Source of the DNA: Acheta domesticus
Taxonomy: Eukaryota; Arthropoda; Insecta; Orthoptera; Gryllidae
NCBI GenBank assembly: GCA_031308135.1
Contig: JAHLJT010009436.1
Coordinates: forward strand, 118,232,178 to 118,296,177
DNA length: 64,000 nt
Reading direction: 5' to 3'
The notes below the pieces were generated by a model. The model saw only the letters and a program-made list of their open reading frames with translations, searched no databases and was not told where the DNA came from. Of the stretch, positions 55,784 to 64,000 are shown one piece after another. How positions within the stretch are numbered: the first letter of the stretch is position 1; the number at the start of each line of letters is the position of its first letter. The translations under genes and the position numbers were made by a program.

Positions 55784-56990
55784 TTAGCTGTTTTTCCAAG
55801 TTGAAAAGATGTATAAGCAGGAGAAGAGGTAAGGGAAGTATAGAATTTGTCTGAGACGAAGGATCCAGGATTTTGGAGGAAGAATACTGAGTTCGTGTAA
55901 TATTTGATTGTTTCTTATGAAGCAGGGTGCTTTCAATGCTTTTCTTAGATATTTATTTTGTGTAACTTCTAATTTTTGAATAAGTGATTTCGCTGCACCA
56001 CCCCAAATGGGGTATGCATATGTCAAAGATGGGCGAATTATATATTTAAATATAGACAACGGTGAATCAAAAGAAATGTGAGAATTTTTGTTCAAAAATG
56101 GGTATAATTTTAGAAGCTTGACATTAGTTTTATTTATTATTGATGTAATGTGTGGTTCCCAAGATTTTGAATGAATGAATGAATGTTTATTTTATTGGCT
56201 TTAACCTTAATTATATGCCATTATACAATTATGTACATCATTAATCAATGAAACAGTCAGATCAATACAGTTACTCAAAAATATAAAAAATTACAAAAAC
56301 AGAAATTACAAAAGCACATTAATTACAAAAAAACAACATAAAACTAACAAAACTTTTAGTATACTTACATTACACGTTCACAGGTCATGTGTTACAATGA
56401 GTTTTCAAAAACCATGACTTTTAATAGCATTCTATTATGGAAACTGAATTATACGCCAGTATACAGTTATGGAAATCATTAATCAATGAAATGGTCAAAT
56501 CAATACAGTTACCCCAAAATAGAAAAATTATAAAAACAAAAAACACATTAATTACAAAAAACCTAGTTAAAAAAGTTAAATATTAATTTATTATTTTCTT
56601 TGATAAATATTTTAAATGCTCAGATGTTCACCTTATTCACATTCAAATTAATATCAGTTATCTTTTATTCAGTTTAGTTATTCAATTTAGTTTCAGATAC
56701 AGCAAATTAATTCAAACAAGTGTGGTTCCCAAGTTAATTTAGTATCAAGTTGTAATCCAAGATAGGTAATTGGAGTTTTGTTAGGAATCCAAGGGATTGC
56801 TTTGTAGTTAATAATAAGTGGATAAGTAGGAGACATTCGTTTTAAGTATTTTTGCTTGAGAGTTTGACTATTTTTGCTTGACTATTGATCTTGATTTACC
56901 AATTTTTGTACCAAGTAACAAGAGTATTTAAATCATCTTATATATTATCACGACCAGTTATAATGTCTGCATGAGAAGTGGATAGGGATG
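55784..56990 (-). pseudogene. Jockey-like LINE RT C-terminal region
   Basis: From 56998 downward: ADDTSLSTSHAD (catalytic box), then KQKYLKRMSPTYPLIINYKA, IPWIPNKTPITYLGLQLDTK and LTWEPH, where the 556-bp insertion falls. The frame resumes as NVKLLKLYPFLNKNSHISFD, PLSIFKYIIRPSLTYAYPIW, GGAAKSLIQKLEVTQNKYLR and KALKAPCFIRNNQILHELSI. The order and the IIRP.LTYA.PIW motif fit the thumb of Jockey-clade RTs. A gap in the frame lies between 56860 and 56960. Confidence 0.85.
56164..56719 (-). mobile_element. SINE- or LINE-3'-end insertion with 14-bp target duplication
   Basis: GTGTGGTTCCCAAG is present on both sides (56150-56163, 56720-56733). On the minus strand the insert ends CCAATAAAATAAACATTCAT followed by CATTCATTC repeats, a typical tetranucleotide tail. 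Inside are two imperfect tandem copies of a block beginning ATCATTAATCAATGAAA (56238-56340 and 56475-56570). No protein was recognised. Confidence 0.85.
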
Positions 56991-57125
56991 TGTCATCGGC
57001 AAAGAACAAGATTGATTCACCTTTTCTATATCAGAGTCCCGTAATACGAGTTTTTCTGTCAAATCGGTGTTTTTGCCGCAGTATTACAATACCGTCTCTA
57101 GATAGGTAGTTCGCGAGTAAAGAAA

Positions 57126-57504
57126 AAAAATCAAAAACAAAATAGAAATAATACACGAAATAAAACCGAATCAAGTGGAATTCAGCACATGTAGATTAAA
57201 GAGCGAAAATATATGTACAACTATCCGTTGATAATACAACTATAACTGAGCCCGAAATATCCAAACTTTCAGCAAGCTCCTTTCGGCTGCGTCCTCGTCC
57301 TTGAACTGCCACGCTCAAACATTACTACTTTACTTCAACTCTTTTTGGCATTTCCCAGTTTGTATTGGCAATTACACTATGAATGCGTATTAATTTTCAA
57401 AACCTACACTGAAAAAAATGCATGACAACTTTCGATATACGTCCTTAAACAATTACTTCTTTTTCAATATCTTATGGTTCAATTTGTACTTCCTCACTAC
57501 TGAG
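57126..57504. other. Short spacer with possible helix-turn-helix remnant on the minus strand
   Basis: Minus-strand codons at about 57305-57238 read GRGRSRKELAESLDISGSVI, which looks like the N-terminal DNA-binding part of a pogo- or Tc1-type transposase. It is short and isolated. Confidence 0.3.
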
Positions 57505-59337
57505 TAACGAGAAAGTTATATAAGGCCACGCGGAAAAAACGGCATGTTTTCTGCAGAAAAAAACTCTTATTACAGGGCACTGGTAACGAAAAAGTGGATA
57601 AATCCAGTTGTTAACTTTAGGGAGGAGAAAAAAAAGAATAAAAGAAAACCCCACCTATTACATGGTGGAGTCCGAATCCATGTTTTGTGGGTCCTTGATT
57701 CCGAAAAATCGAAAGACGGCAAAACATCTATCCGTTTGTGAACAAGGCTAGTGGCTGAACAATTCAGTTGATTTTCTCGAAAATTAATATTCCCCAATCG
57801 ATCTGGTTGATGTCGCGCCCTTTTGAATTTGGAACTGATATTTTCATTTGGCGGGGGGGGGGCGATACTTTACATAAAGCCGCTAGGATGTTTTCAAAAT
57901 TTTCAAAAAAAAGTCTCAGTTTTTGATTAAACTTTGTCACTGGATTTTGTGAAGGATGTTTCAAAGAAAGGCGCAGGTCTCATGTTCGTTAAAAACCCTA
58001 ATTAAAAAAAAAATCCGGCGTCTTCCTACGACTACGAATATGAAGATTTTTTTCTTAATGACACGTGTTCATCAAAAGCAGGCTTAAAAATAATGTCAGG
58101 ATCAATTTTTCAAAAACATGAGTATTTTGTGCGAAATTTTGTGTCAAACATAGACTGTTGTCTTTAAACAATTTTTCTTAAAAAACGGCACACAATTTTT
58201 TCAATAAAGGACTTTAGATAGCGTAAAGGACGCTTAAGAGAATGGTGCAAGCCTCATGTTCGTTGAAATGCCTGATGTTTCGAAAATTTAAAATATTAAA
58301 AATTTTTCGGCATCTTCCTACAATTACTGTTATACAGATACATTTTTTAAAAATGAAATGTGTTCATCAAAAACAGATCTTCAAATAAGTTCATGTTCAA
58401 TTTTTCGAAAATATGAGTATTTTTTTAGTAATATAGCGTGAAACATAGTGGTCCGCTCAGAATTTACTGCGCTTCGTGAACGTAAAATGAGTAATGAAGC
58501 CAGGCAATTGGACACTACTTAAGTTAGAATTTGTATATTATTTTATATTTCTTTGTTTGTTTCTTACATTCGAGCTTTTGTTATGCGTTTACAATTTAAT
58601 ATTTTAGAAATTATTTAAAACCTATTTTAAATTGTGTCCTGACATTGAGTTAAATATGCAAACAAATAGATTATTTCGCTTTGCTTCGTAAGATGTGGGA
58701 ATGAAAAACAATGCGTGTAAAAAACGAATAATTTTGATGAATATAAAAATATTATTTTGATTTATTACACTTTTCTATTCATTTTCACTTCCTTGTTAGC
58801 GGTATCAAGAATGCCAATTGGCAAAATGTGCATCCCATACTATGTAGCGGTCATTGTTGCTTGTTGCAACCCATTGTAAAGCCGCGCTGATAACTGAAGG
58901 CGATGGAGCCGGTTGCCTTTCGTTCGCGTTAATATAAACTAATAATTTTATTTACGGTTAAAATACGCATCGTGCATCCTTGGTTCATATATGTAGAACG
59001 TGAATACAGTGAATTCAATGGCAGGGTGCTGTTTTCGTTTTAATATTTGAATTAAAAAACATATATTTCCACGCTTCGTTTGTTTAAGAATTTTTCAAAT
59101 GATAGTTAAAGTGTGAGATAGAAATTATCTTATAATAATATATAGCTATTAACAATATCGTGAGAAAGTATGTGCTGTTGTAGTACCATTAGTTCCCTTA
59201 ATGAAATAAGTTTCTTAAAGATAGATGTTCAAATACGATAATGTCAGTGTTTCGAAAATTTGAGTACTTTTCGCGTAATTGTACGTGCAAATACGGGCGA
59301 GAAAGTACGTGCTGCTTTGGCACCACTAGTTTCATTC
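57505..59337 (-). repeat. ACTAGT repeat family, long variant in reverse (about 1.8 kb)
   Basis: On the minus strand it starts AACTAGTGGTGCCAAAGCAG (59337) and ends in the ACTTTCTC/GAGAAAGT region near 57505. The first half holds a block (58780-59030) also present in the copy at 62756: GGTATCAAGAATGCCAATTG / CAATTGCCATTGTTGATACC and TAAACTAATAATTTTATT. A second ACTAGT-like start lies at 59160-59195, suggesting an internal duplication of the 5' end. Confidence 0.65.
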
Positions 59338-59516
59338 CATCAATCTTTCACAGCAAATATGCATGATTCATAGGGACCTAGTATTCAACACTATGACATC
59401 CTAATCAATTCACTTTCACAAACATGAATTTAGCGCGGCGTACAATATTGACACACACCAAATCTTAAGCATCAATGTCGATTTCCATGGGTCATGTAAA
59501 GAACGCATGAACGTAC

Positions 59517-59641
59517 CTCTATACTGAAGTATCCTCGATCCACATAGTCGCCAAGGAAGAGGTACTTTGTAGTGGCAGGTGAGCCTCCGACCTCAAACAG
59601 CTTCATGAGGTCGTAGAACTGGCCGTGGATGTCTCCACACA
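59517..59641 (-). CDS. CanA: Calcineurin A catalytic subunit, exon with GDIHG and GDYVDRG motifs (first exon seen)
   Basis: This exon encodes the start of the metallophosphatase core of calcineurin (PP2B), the Ca2+/calmodulin-dependent Ser/Thr phosphatase of the cytoplasm. Visible motifs are [19 protein letters not shown] and [16 protein letters not shown], which supply the first metal ligands (Asp and His of GDIHG, Asp of GDYVDRG) and the catalytic Arg of the PPP family. Going down the minus strand, the exon follows a tttcag acceptor, starts with the last two bases of a Val codon, holds 41 whole codons and ends in GAG followed by gtacgt. FEVGGSP and YFSIE favour calcineurin over PP1 or PP2A. 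The preceding N-terminal exon was not found between 59642 and 64000. The next exon lies 20.3 kb away at 39145-39256 and is joined in phase 0. Confidence 0.95.
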
Positions 59642-59699
59642 CTGAAACCAGTTCAATATAAGTAACTTTAAAGAGAAAACAATTACATATGAAATAATT

Positions 59700-60060
59700 A
59701 TGTCGTATTTCGGGCCCGTCATCTACTACGGTCATTAGTCCCGTGAGTGCAGATCATGTTCTTAAGTCACGGGAGGTGGCGGTGTTCTTCCTCCGCTGAA
59801 TAGTGAGATTCAGCGCCGACTTGCGGAGTTTTCTCCATTCCGATATCTCCCATCAGCGGGGCACCGCGCCAACGGGACAAGCTTTAAGCTCTCGTCATGT
59901 GTGATAGTGTGTGTGTAAGGGGTGAGAGTAAGTCAAGAAAGAGGGAGGACAGATCGCGCGCGGACCTTGGCCCGTTTGTTAGGGTACTGCTCCAACATTC
60001 ACCTGATCGGAGAAACAAAAAAAGTCCTCTCGGTCAGAGGCACCGCAGTGATAACTGATT
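59700..60060 (+). repeat. SINE-like repeat family S, copy 2
   Basis: GC-richer segment with GGGCCCGTCATCTACTACGG, GTCATTAGTCCCGTGAGTGC, GCGCCAACGGGACAAGC, TTAGGGTACTGCTCCAACAT and CGGAGAAACAAAAAAAGTCC. It shares the order of these blocks with 22104-22440. It starts about 60 bp upstream (in gene direction) of the exon 59517-59641. Confidence 0.6.
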
Positions 60061-61668
60061 CCTTGAGGTAACTCAGCCGGTGAGAAATTACTTTTTGAAA
60101 CGCGTTCTCTCTTAATTTCGAGTGAAATAGCATCTTGAAATAAGAGTGAACTACTGTTTCATGTTTATTACAGTCAAATCTGCCCCCGTTTCACTGGAAG
60201 CGAGCAATACAGAATATACTTTGCGTTGAAGAGAAAAAACCCACTCGTAGCTTATGAGCAGTCTAAGTCACTGGGCTAATTCACTAGTATTTCGAGCCAG
60301 TTTGAGCATCAGACATGAACGCTGCAATCTCGTCATTCACAGTAAAAAATACTGAGAGCGATAGATATTCACTTCCCACGTGTAGGGGATGTTCGAATTA
60401 AGTGACTGATAACTTTGTGTTTGTAATGGTATTTGTATTTGCATTTGGTGTGCACTTGTTGCCCTTGTAATAATGACTATTACAGGTGCCAATTGAGGCG
60501 TATTACACCATTAAGAACATCGTTACGATCTGCGAGGTATATGACGATATTGATCTTGGGAAGTTATTTCCGTGTCTTGTTGCAATAAATTAAAAGTGAG
60601 CTTGACAAAAAGTATTATCAGTGAATTTACCTATGAAATTTAAAGGCGAGTATATCAGTGGGTATCTAAGAAGTGGAATTGGTATAGTTAATTTGAGGGT
60701 TAGGCGTATTTCTAATGTTGATATACAAAATAGTAAAAACCTCAGAAAAAACTTTTGCTGAACAAAAAGTAAAGATATTGTAAAAAAATGTGTATATGGT
60801 AGTACTGTACCTATGTAGTACACTGTGTAAAAAAGTATTCCAGTAGCTTATGATTCCATCTACTTTTACGTAATTTAAGTAAACTTGGATTATTTTAATA
60901 ATGTAGAGACAATTATTTATATTCCTTTTATGGACCCTACAGGCGTAAGACGCATACGTATGGAATAGTAAGAATATGTGTACATGTCAACACAAGGAAA
61001 CAGGCAAATATAATAATATAGTTTCTTAATCCTAAGATAAGAGAATGAAAAAAAGTAGATTGACGTGTTTTTTAGCATTTGCAATTTAGGCGGTTATCAT
61101 AATTAGCAATGTTTGTTCTTAATAATATAAAGACTCTCAAATGATTGTCAACAAGCCAACAAGTTGCAAGAAATTTGTTGATCTTTCTCGCACTATTCCA
61201 ATTTGCACCATGACTAGGGGTAATTATATCAGCATATGATTTAATTGAATATTTTATGAGATTAATCCAAACATGAAACAAATGTAGAATGGAATTTATA
61301 AATTTAAGTAGGAATCACATGCCCATGACATGCGCCAGCAGATTGGTCTGAGGAGATTCATTTGTTGACTTGTTGATACAAAACAGAAAGTAGATAACTG
61401 TCGGAGGGAAGGGTACTATGAACTGTTGATTATAACGTATTAAGTATGATGGATAGAGGAATTATGAAAAGATGACTTGATAAAACATTTTCTTGAGGTG
61501 TGTACGAGTTGCTACATTTAACATCTTAATCAGTGGCGGTCATTGCAGGAAAGGAAGGGAATAGGCCATTCTCGTATGTACGACAGTGAATTTTTTTCTG
61601 TTTTAATGACTGGTGCCTATAGGAAACTACTCATCTCAGATTTTGAGCCACGTTCCAATAGATGAAAC
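60061..61668. other. Intron or upstream sequence, no gene seen
   Basis: AT-rich, stop-rich in all frames. The N-terminal calcineurin exon was looked for here and not recognised. Confidence 0.4.
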
Positions 61669-61676
61669 GTAATCAC

Positions 61677-62381
61677 TAGAGACCGGAAAAATATGTAGTA
61701 TTAAACGTCAAAATATGTACATAAATATGTAATGAAAACAGTCAGAATATGTAATAAATAAGTAAAATCGGATACATGTAATATTAAAATTCTCTATTTA
61801 AAAACCATTTACATAGCAAGAAATTACATTTAGAAAAACTGCTCACTTTACATCACACAACTTTCTCGTCAGTAGTAAAAGCGTAATCTATTATAATCCA
61901 GGACCGTAGTTTAGCAGCCAGCTAATCGCAATAGAAGCCATCGCACAAACTGACCAATCTACGACCAGCAAACATACACTGAAGCATCTTCATCGAAGTG
62001 TTACACGTTCTATTTTTAAGCGATGATTGACGATCGCAAAGTTTTCTCGGAAATTAAGGTTACAGATCGCAAAACGCGGTGACAATGATATTTTGGACAC
62101 GTCGATTTCCCCAATAATGTAGGGAAAATGGTGATTTAAAAAAAATACGTCTTTTCGTAAAAAAATATGAAATTAAATTGAAGAAAATTGATAAAATAAG
62201 AAAATATATTGTGAAAACAGCAAAGTATGTAAAATATATAATATAGTACTAATTATGTAAAAAATATGTAACGAAAAAATTCGATATTGTGTTAGGAGGG
62301 CTATGATTCGCCAAGGTTACAATTTTGAGAACAGCAAGTAGAAAGAAAAAAATATGTAATTACATAAAAATCCTGTCTCTA
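61677..62381. mobile_element. hAT-type MITE, copy 2, with 8-bp target duplication
   Basis: Ends TAGAGACCGGAAAAATATGT and the complement of TAGAGACAGGATTTTTATGT. GTAATCAC lies directly outside both ends (61669-61676, 62382-62389). Internal sequence is the reverse complement of 24014-24680 along most of its length (for example GTGTTAGGAGGGCTATGATT). 705 bp, non-coding. Confidence 0.88.
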
Positions 62382-62469
62382 GTAATCACTATTCATAGCT
62401 TTTTGTAATGACGAAGAGAAATTTCGAACATCGGGAAAACATGAACAATTAGTTTCATTACGAGGTAAT

Positions 62470-62735
62470 ATGATGATTTGTTCATCTCCATACAAGTGTT
62501 CTCAGGGTTATTCAATCATATCCGAAACTGTGTAATAATTTGTATTACAACAGTTGTGTTGACTGACAAAAATCAAATTCAAAATTCGCCAATTGTCGCT
62601 ATTATTTTGGATCGAACTAGCGATATATCGGCTCACACAACTTTCGACTGTAATAAGCCATGTATCATTGGAGAAATTGAACGATTTCTCGGGCTCAAGG
62701 ATGTATGTGCAGATCGAAGTGCACCTGCTCTGTGA
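62470..62735 (+). pseudogene. Possible hAT (DUF4371-type) transposase fragment
   Basis: The frame 62478-62735 contains NSPIVAIILDRTSDISAHTT and GEIERFLGLKDV. This resembles the ..F..I.DET.D.S.......RYV....I.E.FLG....V pattern of ZMYM1-like hAT transposases. It is short, and the catalytic-region DET is replaced by DRT. Confidence 0.4.
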
Positions 62736-62755
62736 AAGCATGTTTTCCCTACACT

Positions 62756-63990
62756 AAAACTAGTGATGCTAAAACAACACGTACTTTCTTGCCCGTTTTT
62801 GCAAGCAAAATTGCGCGAAAAGTAAGTGAATTTACGCAAATCACGCAAAATTACGCGAATATCAACAATGCACAATGCGTATTTTAGCCGTGAATAAAAC
62901 TATTAGTTTATATTAACGCGAAAAAATGGCAGCAGTCATTATGGCCTTCATATATCAGAGCGGCGTTACAACAATGGGTTACAAGCAACAATAATCTCTA
63001 ATTTGTATGGGATACATATTTTGCCAATTGCCATTGTTGATACCGCTAGGCTAGAAAGAAAATGAAGATAGAAAAAAAGATAATTAAATACAATATTGTT
63101 ATATACATCTAAATTACACCGTTTTTACATGCATTATTTTTATTCCCACATCTTAAGCAAATTCCCACATCTATTCCTTTTCACATTTAACTCAAAGGAC
63201 GCAATTTAAAACAGGTTTCAAATAATTTCTAAAAGATTAATTTTAAAACTTGTAATAAAATCTCGAAGACACAAAGATATCCGCTTAGCAGCACTATTCA
63301 TTTTACATCCAGAAAGCGCTGTTAATTGGGAGCGGTCAACTATTTTTGTCGCCAAATTACTAAAAAAATACTCAAATTTTCGTAAAATTCAACATTAACT
63401 TATTTCAAGATCTGTTTTTTGATGAAAACATTTAAAAAAAATGTAAATTCGTAATTGTAGTTTTAGAAAGACGCCGAAATTTTTTAAAAAATTTTTTCAG
63501 TTTTAAAGAAATCAGAATTTTCACCCAACATGAGACCTCCGCTATTCTCTTAAACGACCTCCAGACTATCCAATAACAAACTAATTAAATAGATGGCGAC
63601 ATTTTTTTTAAAATTTTGACAATTTCCCAGGGAATACATGTAAAGTACCCCAAAATTAAAATATCGGTATCAAATTCAAAGGGGCCGCGATATCAGCCAG
63701 ATCGATGGGGCAAAATCAATTTAGGAGAAAATTAACAGAACGATTTAGTCGCTAGCGTTGTTCAGACAGACACGTTTTGCCGTCAATCGATATTTCGTAT
63801 CAAGGAGCCATAAAACATGGATTCGTGGCTAAACCACGTGTTAGTTTTTTTCTTTCTAAATTTAGTAACTGGATTTATTCACTTTTTCGTTACCAGTGCC
63901 CTGTAATAAGAGTTTTTCTGCCAAACATTCGCCGTTTCTTTCGCGCAGCATTACATAACTTTCTCTTCTTAAGCGCGAGAAAGTAAAAAA
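62756..63990 (+). repeat. ACTAGT repeat family, long-variant copy
   Basis: 5' end AACTAGTGATGCTAAAACAA, then blocks shared with the reverse copy 57505-59337 (AAAACTATTAGTTTATATTAACGCG, GGCGTTACAACAATGGGTTA, TTTGCCAATTGCCATTG). The 3' half has the common family body (GGGGCCGCGATATCAGCCAG, CGTATCAAGGAGCC) and the end GCGAGAAAGTAAAAAAAATG. Confidence 0.7.
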
Positions 63991-64000
63991 AATGTGGGCC

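Larger units (their letters stand above)
55490..57001 (-). mobile_element. 5'-truncated Jockey-like LINE with 12-bp target duplication
   Basis: AAGAACAAGATT lies on both sides (55478-55489, 57002-57013). On the minus strand the element begins inside the RT catalytic box (FADDTSLSTSHAD) and ends in an A-rich 3' tail near 55490. It is itself split by the insertion at 56164-56719. Target-primed 5' truncation explains the missing front. Confidence 0.85.
55206..57125 (+). repeat. ACTAGT repeat family, 3' copy split by a LINE
   Basis: Left half ends at 55489 after GACCCACAAAACGTGGATTC and GTAAGAACAAGATT. The right half begins at 57014 with GATTCACCTTTTCTATATCA and ends in the 3' region CAGTATTACAATACCGTCTC. 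Both halves align with the uninterrupted copy at 53850-54000. Confidence 0.75.

Noticed and set aside
15211..59641. PP1 or PP2A catalytic subunit
   Set aside because: The motifs [27 protein letters not shown] (in two exons), [19 protein letters not shown] and LDVYNNK are of calcineurin type; PP1 and PP2A lack them.
59642..64000. N-terminal calcineurin exon
   Set aside because: No minus-strand sequence resembling the conserved segment before VCGDIHG was recognised; it is probably beyond the window.

Overview
The window is nuclear DNA from an animal, most likely an insect with a large, transposon-rich genome. The evidence is AT-rich non-coding sequence, spliced exons with GT/AG borders, introns above 20 kb, and many arthropod-type mobile elements (Tc1/mariner, pogo/Tigger, hAT, Jockey-like and R4/Dong-like retrotransposons). 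There is no prokaryotic gene organisation. The species is inferred only from these features.

One host gene is visible: the catalytic A subunit of calcineurin (PP2B), on the minus strand. Six consecutive exons carry most of the phosphatase domain: 59517-59641, 39145-39256, 16549-16694, 16057-16196, 15393-15470 and 15211-15304. All five junctions keep the reading frame, and the metal-binding and catalytic motifs (GDIHG, GDYVDRG, RGNHE, CVHGG, RAHEAQ) are intact. The N-terminal exon(s) and the exons for the linker, calcineurin-B-binding and autoinhibitory regions were not found and probably lie outside the window. Two introns are very large (39257-59516 and 16695-39144) and hold most of the window.

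Layout: 0.2-0.9 kb, two adjacent inverted-repeat elements. 1-10.4 kb, an old CR1/Jockey-type LINE broken into four ordered pieces by other repeats, including a pogo-like element (5.55-7.17 kb). 11-13.3 kb, a Tigger-like remnant and a repeat-family copy. 15.2-16.7 kb, four clustered calcineurin exons. 16.8-20.4 kb, two head-to-tail copies of an R4/Dong-like retrotransposon. 24.0-24.7 kb, a hAT MITE. 24.9-25.6 kb, a GGGC-rich minisatellite with quadruplex potential. 25.6-34.5 kb, a Jockey-like LINE split by a 4.5-kb TIR element (itself hit by a hAT element) and by a Tc1-like element. 34.8-36.6 kb, a mariner split by a pogo-like element. 37.9-39.1 kb, a second mariner next to a calcineurin exon. 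39.8-40.3 kb, another Dong-like 3' end. 40.3-48.2 kb, a nearly 8-kb satellite of 20-bp units. 48.3-59.3 kb, many copies of a non-coding repeat family (called here the ACTAGT family), with nested insertions. 59.5 kb, the first calcineurin exon. 59.7-64 kb, a SINE-like repeat, a second hAT MITE and another ACTAGT-family copy.

Nothing here works together as an operon or pathway. The biology is a conserved signalling phosphatase whose introns have become a nest of transposons and satellites. Many insertions can be dated relative to each other because target-site duplications and interrupted reading frames are still readable. The very long open frames at 40-48 kb are by-products of the satellite and are not annotated as genes.
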